This document shows positions 9,083-17,994 of a stretch of 64,000 nucleotides of DNA, one piece after another. Every line of letters starts with the position of its first letter. Positions within the stretch are counted from its first letter, which is position 1. Under the pieces are notes generated by a model that saw only the letters and a program-made list of their open reading frames with translations, did no database searches and was not told the DNA's origin. This stretch comes from Georgenia subflava (GTDB lineage Bacteria; Actinomycetota; Actinomycetes; Actinomycetales; Actinomycetaceae): positions 682,001-746,000 of the forward strand of contig NZ_VUKD01000001.1 in NCBI RefSeq assembly GCF_009193155.1, in the 5' to 3' direction. Both the position numbers and the translations under genes were made by a program.

Positions 9083-10887
9083 TGGCCACCGTCACCGGAA
9101 CGCGGCGCGAGGCCCTGCCCGGCCTGCGCCCCGAGCGCCAGAGCCTGGGCAAGACGATCGTCTCCTGGATCACGTCCACCGATCACAAGGTGATCGGGTA
9201 CATGTACCTGATCTCGTCGTTCGTGTTCTTCGTGATCGGCGGCGTGCTCGCGATGCTGATCCGTGCCGAGCTGTTCACGCCCGGCATCGACCTCGTGCAG
9301 TCCCACGAGCAGTACAACCAGCTGTTCACCATGCACGGCACGATCATGATGTTCCTGTTCGCGACCTCGCTCTTCACCGGCTTCGCGAACGTCATGGTGC
9401 CGATCCAGATCGGGGCGCCGGACGTGGCGTTCCCGCGGCTGAACATGATGTCCTACTGGCTCTACGTCTTCGGCGGACTCCTCGTGGTCGGCGGGTTCCT
9501 GACCCCGAAGGGTGCGGCGAGCTTCGGCTGGACGGCCTACGCGCCCCTGTCGTGGGAGATGTTCTCGCCCGGTCTCGGCGGCGACCTGTGGGTCCTCGGC
9601 CTGGCGATGACCGGTTTCGCCACGATCTTCGGCGCGGTCAACTTCATCGCCACGATCATCACGCTGCGCGCCCCGGGCATGACGATGTTCCGGATGCCGA
9701 TCTTCACCTGGAACACGCTGATCACCTCGCTGCTGGTGCTCATGGCGTTCCCGGTGCTCGCCGCCGCGCTCTTCGGCCTCGCCGTCGACCGGATCCTCGG
9801 CGGTCAGATCTACAACCCCGAGGCCGGCGGCGCGCTGCTGTGGCAGCACCTGTTCTGGTTCTTCGGCCACCCCGAGGTCTACGTCATCGCCCTGCCGTTC
9901 TTCGGGATCGTCTCCGAGGTCATCCCCGTCTTCTCCCGCAAGCCGATCTTCGGCTACAAGGGCCTGATCTTCGCCACGATCGCGATCGCCGCCCTGTCCA
10001 TGACCGTGTGGGCGCACCACATGTTCACCACCGGCGGGGTGATGCTGGCGTTCTTCTCGCTGATGACGATGTTCATCGCGGTGCCCACCGGCGTGAAGTT
10101 CTTCAACTGGGTCGGCACGATGTGGCGCGGGCAGGTGACCTTCGAGGCTTCCATGCTGTTCTCGCTCGGGTTCCTCGTGACGTTCCTGTTCGGCGGGCTG
10201 ACCGGGATCATCCTGTCCAGCCCGGCGATGGACTTCCAGGTCCAGGACACCTACTTCGTCGTCGCCCACTTCCACTACGTCGTCTTCGGCACCGTGGTGT
10301 TCGCGATGTACTCCGGCTTCTACTTCTGGTGGCCGAAGTGGACCGGCCGGATGCTCGACGAGCGGCTGGGCAAGATCAACTTCTGGCTGCTGTTCATCGG
10401 CTTCCACACCACCTTCCTCGTCCAGCACTGGCTGGGCGTGCAGGGCATGCCACGCCGCTACGCCGACTACATGCCCGAGGACGGCTTCACGCTCTACAAC
10501 CAGATCTCCACGGTCGGCGCGTTCCTGATCGCGCTCTCGACCCTGCCGTTCCTGTGGAACGTCTACGTGACCCAGCGCGGCCCGCGCACGGTCTTCGTGG
10601 ACGACCCGTGGGGCTTCGGCAACTCCCTGGAGTGGGCCACCGCCTCCCCGCTCCCGCGGCACAACTTCACCTCGCTGCCCCGGATCCGGTCCGAGCGCCC
10701 GGCGTTCGACCTGCACCACCCCGAGGTCGCCAACATGGACCAGGCCGAGCCCAACCGCGACGTGCTCGACTCCCTCTACGCGGGCCCGGAGGTCGGCGGC
10801 CGGGAGAACCTCGTCGACCGGCGCTCGAAGGAGCATCCCGACCCACGTGAGCGTGGCGATGGCGACGGCGCCGGCGGCTGGCGGTAA
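9082..10887 (+). CDS. ctaD: Cytochrome c oxidase subunit I (aa3 type)
   Basis: This 601-residue membrane protein is the catalytic subunit that reduces oxygen and pumps protons. It has 12 predicted helices. The haem and copper ligands are visible: MHGTIMM (low-spin haem His, near residue 87), the CuB/Tyr crosslink motif [22 protein letters not shown] (two CuB His) and FVVAHFHYV (the two haem His). A polar tail of ~70 residues follows the last helix. Start ATG 9082 is chosen because the family begins near [12 protein letters not shown]; the open frame further upstream to 8851 has no family match. Subunits II and III are not next to it, which is common in actinobacteria. The 8815-9040 gap shows no gene and should contain its promoter. 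Confidence 0.96.
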   Translation: MATVTGTRREALPGLRPERQSLGKTIVSWITSTDHKVIGYMYLISSFVFFVIGGVLAMLIRAELFTPGIDLVQSHEQYNQLFTMHGTIMMFLFATSLFTGFANVMVPIQIGAPDVAFPRLNMMSYWLYVFGGLLVVGGFLTPKGAASFGWTAYAPLSWEMFSPGLGGDLWVLGLAMTGFATIFGAVNFIATIITLRAPGMTMFRMPIFTWNTLITSLLVLMAFPVLAAALFGLAVDRILGGQIYNPEAGGALLWQHLFWFFGHPEVYVIALPFFGIVSEVIPVFSRKPIFGYKGLIFATIAIAALSMTVWAHHMFTTGGVMLAFFSLMTMFIAVPTGVKFFNWVGTMWRGQVTFEASMLFSLGFLVTFLFGGLTGIILSSPAMDFQVQDTYFVVAHFHYVVFGTVVFAMYSGFYFWWPKWTGRMLDERLGKINFWLLFIGFHTTFLVQHWLGVQGMPRRYADYMPEDGFTLYNQISTVGAFLIALSTLPFLWNVYVTQRGPRTVFVDDPWGFGNSLEWATASPLPRHNFTSLPRIRSERPAFDLHHPEVANMDQAEPNRDVLDSLYAGPEVGGRENLVDRRSKEHPDPRERGDGDGAGGWR

Positions 10888-10982
10888 CCCGACGCACCCA
10901 CGACGACTGGCGGTAACCCCGGCGCAGCCAAACGGCGGGCGGACGCCGACCGATGCCCGACGCCCCGGTTACCCTGGCGAGC

Positions 10983-12338
10983 GTGAGCCAGCCGAGCCCG
11001 ACCGCGTCTGGGACGACCGTCCTGCGGGCCGGCGCGGCGGTGGTGGCCGACGCCGGCCGTCTGCTCGCCGCGCACTGGCCGCTCCTGGTGCTGCTCGCCG
11101 TCGTCGGCGTGGCCTCGCGCGACCTCGTGCTCTCCACGGCGGTGCTGGTCTCGCGGTGGTCCTCCGTGCTGAGCCAGATGGTTCTCGCGCTGGCCCCGTT
11201 CGTCCAGCTCCTCACCGTCGTCGGGATGCTGCTGGTCATGCGACGGCGGTCCGCCACGGAGCATCCGGTCGTGGCGCTCCTCGTGGGCACCGCGGCCGTC
11301 ATGCTGCCCTTCCTCGTCATCTACCAGAACGACGGCAACCTCGCCGAGGACGTGATCACCTTCGGGATGGCGACGGTCGAGGACATCGCGTCGATGGGGT
11401 TCGCACCCGCCTCGACCGACTCCGACGTCGTCACGCGCCTGCCCGCCGGGACCTCGGCCGCCGTCGTGCTCACCGTCGCGGTGGCGTTCGTGGCGCGCAG
11501 GGTCCTCGTCCGCCTGGCGGTCCGCACACCGCCGGGGCACGAGCTGCGCCGCTCGACGCTGCGCCTGGTGGCCGGGTACTGCGAGGTCGTGTGGCTCGTG
11601 CTCGGTGCCTTCGTGGTGACCGTCGTGGTCGACGGCGCGAGCGGCTGGTGGAGCAGCCGCCGGGTCGGTGCGGGACTGGACGCCTGGTGGGCCTCGGTCG
11701 CGGCCGGCTGGCCCGGCCTCGGCGCCTTCGTCGAGGCGCTCCTCGCCGGTGCCGGGCTGCTCGTCGCCGCCGCACTGACCGCCTTCCTCGTCCCGCTGGC
11801 ATGGCTCGCGCTCGCTGCGATCATCTACGGCGTGCAGGCGGCCCGGGTGCTGCGGGCGGGCGACCTGCGCGCCACCCGGGCGGCCCGGCCGCTGGTGGGC
11901 CGCCTCGGTGACGCGCGCACCGACCGCGCCCTGCGGCTGCTCACCGACCCGGAGCGGCAGTTCGGCGGGGTGGCAGGAGCGACCGTGCTCGTCGCCCGGG
12001 CGGGGTGGCGGCCGGTCCTGGTCTTCTGCCTGGCGTTCCTCGTGACCGACGCCGCGGACGTGCTGCTGACAGAGCTGGTCCGCGTGCTCGTCGGCCCACA
12101 GTCCCCGGTCGCGTGGGCCGCGCTCTTCCCCTACCTGGAGGCGGTCGGCGTCGTCGTCGTCCGCGTCCTCACGCTCGCGCTGGTGGCGTCCGCCGTCGAC
12201 TCGCTGCTGCGCGACCTCGGTCTGCCCGGCGGCCTGCGCCTCGGCGGCACCTCACGGCACGGGCAGGGCGAAGAAGTGCGGGCCGAGGGCGTCGTCGCCG
12301 GCACTGGTGGAGAAGAGCTGGACCTGCGCCGGGTCTGA
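10983..12338 (+). CDS. Polytopic membrane protein of unknown function
   Basis: I do not recognise a named family. The 451 residues are dominated by Leu/Val/Ala helices: about eight hydrophobic spans, with short basic loops such as RRVLVRLAVRTPPGHELRR and a W-rich outer segment DGASGWWSSRRVGAGLDAWWASVAAGW. No transporter motif or active-site signature is evident. GTG 10983 is preferred to ATG 10953 because TACCCT lies seven bases before it (leaderless pattern). Its last 87 bases overlap, tail to tail, the end of the oppositely oriented gene ending at 12252. Function might relate to that operon, but this is only proximity. Confidence 0.75.
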   Translation: MSQPSPTASGTTVLRAGAAVVADAGRLLAAHWPLLVLLAVVGVASRDLVLSTAVLVSRWSSVLSQMVLALAPFVQLLTVVGMLLVMRRRSATEHPVVALLVGTAAVMLPFLVIYQNDGNLAEDVITFGMATVEDIASMGFAPASTDSDVVTRLPAGTSAAVVLTVAVAFVARRVLVRLAVRTPPGHELRRSTLRLVAGYCEVVWLVLGAFVVTVVVDGASGWWSSRRVGAGLDAWWASVAAGWPGLGAFVEALLAGAGLLVAAALTAFLVPLAWLALAAIIYGVQAARVLRAGDLRATRAARPLVGRLGDARTDRALRLLTDPERQFGGVAGATVLVARAGWRPVLVFCLAFLVTDAADVLLTELVRVLVGPQSPVAWAALFPYLEAVGVVVVRVLTLALVASAVDSLLRDLGLPGGLRLGGTSRHGQGEEVRAEGVVAGTGGEELDLRRV

Positions 12339-12791
12339 CCCCGCCGGCAGGACGACGTAGGTCTCGTCCGCCGGCTCCTCGTCGGGGCCCACGAACCCGC
12401 AGGACAGGCTGGTCGACACGTACGCCCCGGGGATCTCCGGCACACGGTCGGGCGGGGTGAAGATGCGGCCGACGTCGTCGAGCACGCGGACGTCGCAGTA
12501 CCGAGGGTCCTCGAGGTCGCTGCGCACGTCGACCACGAGCCGCCACACGTCGTAGCCGGCCGGCGGCTCCCAGGTCTCGCCGGAGAGGGTCTCGCGGGTG
12601 CCGACCCGCTCCACGCGGTCCAGGCGCGCCTGCGTGCCGTCGATGCTCGCCCAGCCGTCCGCGCCGGGCCCGACTGCGAGGTGCGGCTCGCGCACCCACC
12701 AGCCCTCGTACGCGCCGTCGCCGACCGACCACCCGAGCGCCGCGAGCGCGGGGACGAGCGCCAGCAGGGCGACGCGGTTCCGGCGGTTCAC
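12252..12791 (-). CDS. Third gene of a small exported-protein operon (unknown function)
   Basis: The 179-residue product starts with a basic tip and one hydrophobic span (VALLALVPALAALGWSV), then an extracytoplasmic domain with alternating beta-strand residues: YDVWRLVVDVRSDLEDPRYCDVRVLDDVGRIF, and a late CGFVGPDEEPADETYVVLPAGSDPAQVQLF. This pattern (regulated ligand-like beta sandwich with a Cys pair, C99 and C131) resembles DUF4352-type proteins, but I would not assign the family firmly. GTG 12791 overlaps the previous gene's stop as GTGA. It is the last of three co-oriented, overlapping genes. Confidence 0.75.
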   Translation of the reverse strand: MNRRNRVALLALVPALAALGWSVGDGAYEGWWVREPHLAVGPGADGWASIDGTQARLDRVERVGTRETLSGETWEPPAGYDVWRLVVDVRSDLEDPRYCDVRVLDDVGRIFTPPDRVPEIPGAYVSTSLSCGFVGPDEEPADETYVVLPAGSDPAQVQLFSTSAGDDALGPHFFALPVP

Positions 12792-13366
12792 CGCGCGGGT
12801 CCCAGCTCGGGCCCGCGCGTGGACAGCGGTCCCGGATCGACCCCGTCGACGACGACCGGGACCCCCGCGACCGCCGACAGCTGCGGCACGGCCAGCGTCG
12901 AGACGTGCACGTCGACCTCGCCCAGGGCGTCGCGCGGGACCTCGAAGACGACCTCCGTCCGCACCGGCGATCCCGGCTGGGCGACCCCGGGATAGTTGCC
13001 GGCCACGCGCCGGGTGGCGTCGAAGGTGCGGCCGGAGCCGTCCTCGAGCCAGAAGGCCGCGGTGCGCAGCGGCTGGTCCCCGCCGGTGACCGAGAGGTCG
13101 ACGGCCACCCAGGCGCCGGTGGTGGTGAGCGTGCCGCCATACCCGTCGTCGAGCGTCGCGGCGGCGCGCGCACCGTGCACCGTCACGGTGCCGGGCCACA
13201 CCGGGACGGGCTCCCCGGCCGGCCCGGTGGACTCGAACGGACGGGTGGACGACCACGCACGCTCGGCGTGGTTGACGAACAGCCCGCCGGCGAGCACGAC
13301 GGCGGCGAGGACGAGGACGGTAACCCGTTCGCGCACGGCCGGCCCCGTCGCGGTGCGGCGGCTCAC
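12788..13366 (-). CDS. Second gene of the small exported-protein operon (unknown function)
   Basis: The 192-residue product has an N-terminal membrane span (VTVLVLAAVVLAGGLFV) and an exported beta-rich domain with the same kind of core strand as its neighbours, TTGAWVAVDLSVTGG, followed by FWLEDGSGRTFDATRRVAGNYPGVAQPGSPVRTEVVFEVP. This order (strand, modified residue name, pressure of Pro/Gly loops, then RTEVVFEVP) is what DUF4352-like domains show, so the three genes may be diverged paralogues. GTG 13366 overlaps the upstream gene's TGA; its own TGA overlaps the next GTG. Confidence 0.75.
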   Translation of the reverse strand: MSRRTATGPAVRERVTVLVLAAVVLAGGLFVNHAERAWSSTRPFESTGPAGEPVPVWPGTVTVHGARAAATLDDGYGGTLTTTGAWVAVDLSVTGGDQPLRTAAFWLEDGSGRTFDATRRVAGNYPGVAQPGSPVRTEVVFEVPRDALGEVDVHVSTLAVPQLSAVAGVPVVVDGVDPGPLSTRGPELGPAR

Positions 13367-14004
13367 AGGACTTCCTCGACGAGCACCTCGGGGACCTCGA
13401 CGGTCGAGGGGACGCCGACCCGGGCCACCGGTTCCGGGCTGCCCCACATCTCGCGGCCGTAGGCGGGGCTGAAGTACGGGGTGGAGCCGAGCAGCTCGAG
13501 CTCGAGCCGCGCCGGGACGGCTCCCGGCTCGGCGACCGGCCACAGGTAGGCGATCTCCTCCGCCAGCCCGGGATGCCCCTGCGGGAGAGAGGTGCCGTCG
13601 CGCAGGAGGACCTGCATCTCCGGACGGTCGGTCAGCGTTGTCCCCGGCGGCGGGAGGAGGACGTCGGGCAGCACGTCGTGGGTCGCGTCGTCGAGCACCT
13701 CGACCCGTGCGCGGACGACGAGCCAGGCGCCGGCGCCGTCGATGGTCTCCAGCCGGGACGTCTCCACCTCGTCGCTGACGAGGTGGTCGAGCACCGTGAC
13801 CGCGACCGGCCCCAGGTCGACCGGCTCCCCGGCAACCACGACCAGGAGCTCCTCGGGCGGCACGGCACGGAAGCCACCGAGGGCCGCGGTGACGGACACG
13901 GCGAGGCCGAGGGCACCGGCGACCGCCAGGGCCGCACGGCCGGCACCGGTGGCTGACCACCGGCGCGCGGCCGCGCGCACCGGCGTCGTCCCGTTCTCCC
14001 CCAC
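13363..14004 (-). CDS. First gene of the small exported-protein operon (unknown function)
   Basis: A 213-residue protein with a basic N terminus, one hydrophobic span (AALAVAGALGLAVSVTAALGG) and an exported domain: AVTVLDHLVSDEVETSRLETIDGAG, then AWLVVRARVEVLDDATHDV and a distal EMWGSPEPVARVGVPSTVEVPEVLVEE. No catalytic motif is visible. Start GTG 14004 sits six bases after TATCCT, giving a leaderless start, so this is probably the promoter-proximal gene of the three-gene operon that reads leftward to 12252. All three junctions are 4-base overlaps, which argues for equal output and a joint complex. Confidence 0.75.
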   Translation of the reverse strand: MGENGTTPVRAAARRWSATGAGRAALAVAGALGLAVSVTAALGGFRAVPPEELLVVVAGEPVDLGPVAVTVLDHLVSDEVETSRLETIDGAGAWLVVRARVEVLDDATHDVLPDVLLPPPGTTLTDRPEMQVLLRDGTSLPQGHPGLAEEIAYLWPVAEPGAVPARLELELLGSTPYFSPAYGREMWGSPEPVARVGVPSTVEVPEVLVEEVL

Positions 14005-14068
14005 GGCCGCAGGATATCGACGGCCTGCCGCCGACCGTCGGCCTGTCCAGCCGTCCGTCGACCCGGCG

Positions 14069-14413
14069 TCATGTTCTGAGCACGTCGGCGAGCACCACCG
14101 CCTGGTTGTGCTCGGTGTCCTTGGCGCCGTAGAGCAGGGTCACCCGCGGGTGCCGCCTCACCGTCTCGCGAAGCTCGGCCAGCGCCGGGTTGCTCGCGAG
14201 CTCGGCACGGTACCTCTCGGCGAACTCGTCGAACCGGGCCGGGTCGTGGCCGAACCACTTCCGCAGCTCGTCGGAGGGGCCGACGTCCTTGTGCCAGGCG
14301 TCCACGTGGGCGTCGGCCTTCTTGATCCCGCGCGGCCAGAGCCGGTCCACGAGCACGCGGTAGCCGTCGTCGTCGGTCGGCGGGTCGTAGACGCGGGCGA
14401 GGCGGAGGTCCAT
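14069..14413 (-). CDS. DUF488 family protein
   Basis: A small soluble protein of 114 residues with the DUF488 landmarks VYDPPTDDDGYRVLVDRLWPRG near the start, WFGHDPARFDEFAERYRAEL in the middle and TLLYGAKDTEHNQAVVLADVL at the end. The family (YeaO-like) is widespread; its biochemical role is not established. ATG 14413 is the only sensible start, and three 31-32 bp repeats lie just upstream. The neighbouring operon starting at 14004 runs in the same direction but is separated by 64 bases with its own leaderless promoter. Confidence 0.88.
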   Translation of the reverse strand: MDLRLARVYDPPTDDDGYRVLVDRLWPRGIKKADAHVDAWHKDVGPSDELRKWFGHDPARFDEFAERYRAELASNPALAELRETVRRHPRVTLLYGAKDTEHNQAVVLADVLRT

Positions 14414-14434
14414 GCCCCAGTGTCGCCCGGACCC

Positions 14435-14528
14435 ACCGGTCCCGACCATCCGGTGAGCCTGGGCCGACCGGCCCCGACCATGCGGTGAGCCGAACCCACC
14501 GGTCCCGACCATCCGGCGAACCCGGTCC
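14435..14528. repeat. Three degenerate 31-32 bp tandem units
   Basis: Units at 14435, 14467 and 14498 share accggtcccgaccatccgg with small changes. They lie in the 443-base gap between the DUF488 gene and the OsmC gene, in which I see no coding sequence; the rest of the gap is GC-rich without clear signals apart from the ribosome site (ggagag) of the OsmC gene. The units are too few and too variable for a CRISPR. Confidence 0.7.
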
Positions 14529-14856
14529 GCAGTACCGCCCTGGTCCGGCCCGGGGAAGGGCGGACACCGACGGTCCCGAACCGTGGGACAGCAGCTCCGG
14601 TCGGTCTCGCCGCCGGAGTCGTCCGGGCAGCTGCCGCGCTCGCCCTCGCACGGTCGTGCCACCGACGAGCGGAAGGAGCGACCGCGATGCACGAGCACCT
14701 CGGCCACGTGACCGGTCGCCCGTCCGCGACCCGGCGAATGCGCCGCCCGCACGCCGCGCGCGCCGGTCGGTCCTGACCGTCGGCGCCGGTGTGCGGGAAC
14801 CCCGTCCATCGCGTCCCGGCCCGGGACGCGCTTCGTCGCACCCATCGGAGAGAACC

Positions 14857-15343
14857 ATGACCACGACCACCGCAACCACGACCGACCCCACCCCCCCGCC
14901 TGGCCGACTTCACCGCCGAAGGATCCTGGAAGGGGCAGCTGTCCACCGCCGTCGAGGCCCGCCACTTCAGCTTCGTCGTCGCCGAGCCGACGTCGTTCGG
15001 CGGCACCGACGAATCCGCCAACCCCATCGAGTACCTCCTCGGCTCGCTCAGCGGCTGCGTGACGGTCGTCGTCGAGACCGTCGCGAAGGAGCTGGGCGTC
15101 ACCGTCGAGGCCCTCGACACCCACGCCACCGGCTCCATCGACCTGCGCGGCTTCCTCGGCACCGCCGACGTCTCGCCCCACTTCCAGGAGCTCACGCTGA
15201 CGCTCACGCTCACCACGGACGTGCCCGAGGCCGAGCTCGACGAGCTCAAGGCGCTCGTCCTCCGCCGCTGCCCGGTGTTCAACCTCATCAAGGACGCCGG
15301 CGTCGACATCCGTGAGGTGTGGCAGGTCCGCCCGACCGCCTGA
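14857..15343 (+). pseudogene. OsmC-family peroxiredoxin-like gene with a +1 frameshift in a C7 run
   Basis: ATG 14857 has a good ribosome site (cggagag) and opens MTTTTATTTDPTPP, but the OsmC domain continues in the next frame from RLADFTAEGSWKGQL to the stop at 15343. The two frames meet at seven C bases (14891-14897): removal of one C would give a continuous ~161-residue protein. The OsmC features are intact: GGTDESANPIEYLLGSLSGC with the first redox Cys and RRCPVFNLIKDAG with the second. OsmC proteins reduce organic hydroperoxides with these two thiols. It could be a sequencing error, a true null allele, or a slippage-controlled gene. In the downstream frame no ATG or GTG precedes the domain except an internal GTG at 15059. 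Confidence 0.8.
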
Positions 15344-15402
15344 GCCCTCGAGGCGCCGCCGACACGTCCGTCCGACGCCACGGAACCCGACCTCGGACGG
15401 CT

Positions 15403-15442
15403 CGTGGAGACTTCGTCAGGATTGTCCGGAGAAGTCTCCACG
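15403..15442. promoter_or_regulatory. Perfect 12-bp inverted repeat between OsmC and ABC exporter genes
   Basis: cgtggagacttc (15403-15414) and gaagtctccacg (15431-15442) are exact complements with a 16-base spacer. It could end OsmC transcription or, as the long spacer and lack of U tract suggest, be an operator for the exporter that begins at 15578. The rest of the 15344-15577 gap contains no gene. Confidence 0.6.
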
Positions 15443-15577
15443 GGTCGCCGTTCGGCGTCTCTTGGTCCGGCTCAGTCCCAGGGTGGACCGGTGCGCCAGA
15501 CCTGAAGCTGATGCTGCCCACCGAGAACCGCACCGCGGGCCGACGCGGGGAGCGGTGCGGCGGGCGAGGCTGGTGCC

Positions 15578-16312
15578 ATGCCAGAACCCGCAACACTCAC
15601 CGCGCACGCCGTGACCAAGACCTACGGCTCCGCCGCCGCCACGACGACGGCGCTCGCCGGCGTCGACCTGACGATCCACCCGGGCGAGTCGGTCGCCGTC
15701 ATGGGGCCTTCGGGCTCCGGCAAGACGACTCTGCTGCACGCCCTGGCGGGCATCGTGCGGCCGACGTCGGGAGAGGTGGTGTGGCGCGGACGCCGGCTGG
15801 GCGCCCTGTCCGACGCGGACCGCACCGCCCTGCGGCGCACCGACTTCGGCTTCGTCTTCCAGTCCGGCCAGCTCCTCCCTGAGCTGCCGGCCGACGAGAA
15901 CGCCGCACTTCCCCTGATGCTGCGAGGCACCGCCCGCACCGAGGCCGTGGCGACCGCGCGCCGCTGGCTCGCCTGGCTGGGGCTCGCCGGCATGGAGGGA
16001 CGCCGGCCGGGCGAGCTCTCCGGTGGGCAGGCCCAGCGGGTCGCCGTCGCCCGGGCGATGGTCGCGTCCCCCGGCGTCATCTTCGCCGACGAGCCCACCG
16101 GCGCCCTGGACCAGGCCTCGGGCCAGGAGGTGCTGCGGGTGCTGACAGGCGCCGCGCACGGCACCGGCGCGGCCCTGGTCGTGGTCACCCACGACGAGCA
16201 GGTGGCCCGCTGGTGCTCGCGGGTCATCGGCATGCGGGACGGCCGTGTCGTCAGCGAGTCACGCAACGGCGCTGCCCCCGCGGCCACCGCCGGCCCGGTG
16301 GTGGCTCGATGA
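15578..16312 (+). CDS. ABC exporter ATP-binding protein (MacB/LolD type)
   Basis: A 244-residue ATPase with Walker A GPSGSGKTT near residue 44, Q-loop FQSGQLLPELPADENAALPL, signature [15 protein letters not shown], Walker B GVIFADEPTGALD and switch VVVTHDEQVA. The DEPTGALD sequence marks the MacB/FtsE/LolD branch that works with FtsX-like permeases, which matches the next gene, whose ATG overlaps this stop as ATGA. Substrate is unknown: peptide, antibiotic or lipid export are all possible. GAGGCT lies six bases before ATG 15578, so a leaderless transcript is plausible. Confidence 0.92.
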   Translation: MPEPATLTAHAVTKTYGSAAATTTALAGVDLTIHPGESVAVMGPSGSGKTTLLHALAGIVRPTSGEVVWRGRRLGALSDADRTALRRTDFGFVFQSGQLLPELPADENAALPLMLRGTARTEAVATARRWLAWLGLAGMEGRRPGELSGGQAQRVAVARAMVASPGVIFADEPTGALDQASGQEVLRVLTGAAHGTGAALVVVTHDEQVARWCSRVIGMRDGRVVSESRNGAAPAATAGPVVAR

Positions 16313-17631
16313 GGGCCGCCGTCCGGATGTGGTGGCTGCTGCGCCGTCGCAGCGCCGGCCGCTCCGACCCGCAGGGCCTCACCACCGTCCTCGCGCTCGT
16401 CGCCTTCGCCGTCACGACGGCGGTGCTGCTCGTAGTCCTCGGCGGCCTCGGGGCGCTCCTGGACCGGGCGGCGGCCGCCGCCCCGGGCTCCTCCGCCACG
16501 TCCTACCCCCTTCTGGCCGGCACGGCGACCGCCCTGCTCGCCGTGCCCCTCCTGACCCTCGGCGGGGCCGCCTCGCGGCTGGCCGTCGCCCGGCGCGACA
16601 GCCGTCTCGCCGCGCTACGCCTGGCCGGTGCCACCACGGGCCAGGTCTCGCTCCTGACGATCCTCGACGCGGCCGCACAGGCCCTGGCCGGTGCGCTCAT
16701 CGGCGTCGTCGGCCATCTGGGGCTGCTGCCGGCGGTCATGCAGCTGCGCTTCCAGGGCCGTGCGTTCGACCTCGGCGAGCTGCTCGTGCCGTGGTGGATG
16801 GTCCCCGCCGCGGTGGCGGCCGTCGTCGCCGTCTCCGTGGCTTCGGCGGTGACCAGTCTGCGTACTGTCGCGATCAGTCCGCTCGGCGTGGCCGCGCGGG
16901 TGTCGCCGAAGGGCCTGCACTGGTCGCGCGTCCTCCCTCTCGGTGTCACGGCTGCGGCGTTCGTCGTGATGTTCTCCCTCGGTCTCGCGGAGGTCGCGGT
17001 GCTCATCGCGCTGGTGGTCGTGGGCTTCGCGACGTTGAACGTGATCGGCCCGTTCGTCATGTCCCTGATCGGCCGAGTGACGCTGCGGCGGGCTCGCGGG
17101 CCCGCGACGCTGATCGCCGCTCGCCGCGTGCTCGACTCGCCGAAGACCGCCTGGCGCAGCGTCGGCGGGGTCGCGCTCGCCACCTTCGTCGCCGGTCTCA
17201 CCACGGCGAGCGCCATGTTCGACGCCGGCCGGGCGGCCGACCCGGCCGAGGCGCAGCTCCTCGCCGACCTGGCCACCGGCGGTTTCCTCACGCTCGGGAT
17301 CGCCGGGATCCTGGCGGCCGTCTCGACGGCTGTCATGCAGGCCGGGCGGGTGATCGACCAGCGTGGCGAGTACCGCGCCCTGCACCTCGCGGGCACCGAT
17401 CTGCGGGTGCTGGACGCCGCCCGGGTCCGGGAGACGACGATCCCGCTGCTGGCCGCCGTCGCCCTGTCCGGCGCCGCGGCCTCGGTGTTCCTGCTGCCGG
17501 CGTTCGGCCTGACGCTGCTGACCTCGGTCCCCGTGATGGTCCAGCTCGTGCTGTGCGTGAGCGCGGCCGTGCTGCTGGTGCTCGTCGGGACGCTGACGAG
17601 CCGGCGGGTGGTGCGCACCGTGCTGGCGTGA
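16309..17631 (+). CDS. FtsX-like ABC exporter permease
   Basis: The 440-residue membrane partner of the preceding ATPase. It has an N-terminal span (LTTVLALVAFAVTTAVLLVVLG), two FtsX-type blocks of three to four helices, and the coupling segment RRDSRLAALRLAGATTGQVSLLT near residue 95 with a second copy EYRALHLAGTDLRVLDAARV near 350; such repeated RxxxLRLxGAT segments are diagnostic of the family. Unlike MacB there is no large periplasmic domain. The gene probably forms a two-gene unit with the ATPase, with ATGA overlap. No cognate two-component system is adjacent. Confidence 0.88.
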   Translation: MRAAVRMWWLLRRRSAGRSDPQGLTTVLALVAFAVTTAVLLVVLGGLGALLDRAAAAAPGSSATSYPLLAGTATALLAVPLLTLGGAASRLAVARRDSRLAALRLAGATTGQVSLLTILDAAAQALAGALIGVVGHLGLLPAVMQLRFQGRAFDLGELLVPWWMVPAAVAAVVAVSVASAVTSLRTVAISPLGVAARVSPKGLHWSRVLPLGVTAAAFVVMFSLGLAEVAVLIALVVVGFATLNVIGPFVMSLIGRVTLRRARGPATLIAARRVLDSPKTAWRSVGGVALATFVAGLTTASAMFDAGRAADPAEAQLLADLATGGFLTLGIAGILAAVSTAVMQAGRVIDQRGEYRALHLAGTDLRVLDAARVRETTIPLLAAVALSGAAASVFLLPAFGLTLLTSVPVMVQLVLCVSAAVLLVLVGTLTSRRVVRTVLA

Positions 17632-17758
17632 GTTCCGCCGCACCAGAAGGTCACGACCGAGCCAGGACCTGGGATTCGCCGGCCGGGTTACGAGCGCTTT
17701 ACCTCCACGTGAACGTCCGGAGGTTCCCTTCCCGGAGCCGTGGGCGCATGATGGACAT

Positions 17759-17989
17759 ATGGCCTCCTCACGAACGAGCTCCCGTCCGCACCTGCCGAAC
17801 AGCCCGTTCAACGCCGGCCGGCAGGCGCCGCAGGGCGAGCCGATCCCCGTCGGTGCGCAGGTGTGCCACGACCGGCACGGCTTGGGCCGGGTGGTCGCCC
17901 TCGACGGCCCGAACTCCGTCATCGTCGACTTCGGGCACGGCAACGCACGCCGCGTGGACCTCAACAGCCCCCGTATCGAGCGGCTCTGA
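17759..17989 (+). CDS. Small SH3/Tudor-like protein
   Basis: A 76-residue protein. The first ~30 residues are polar and unstructured; residues ~31-75 (VGAQVCHDRHGLGRVVALDGPNSVIVDFG, then a basic strand ending RIERL) look like the small beta-barrel found in CarD-like proteins and at the C terminus of UvrD/PcrA helicases, which contact RNA polymerase or nucleic acid. Function is not known. ATG 17759 lies six bases after CATGAT, a possible leaderless start. It converges on the following large gene with a five-base gap. Confidence 0.75.
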   Translation: MASSRTSSRPHLPNSPFNAGRQAPQGEPIPVGAQVCHDRHGLGRVVALDGPNSVIVDFGHGNARRVDLNSPRIERL

Positions 17990-17994
17990 CCGCC

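Noticed and set aside
14435-14528. Three repeats as a CRISPR array
   Set aside because: Units directly abut with no unique spacers and differ from one another; no cas genes anywhere in the window.
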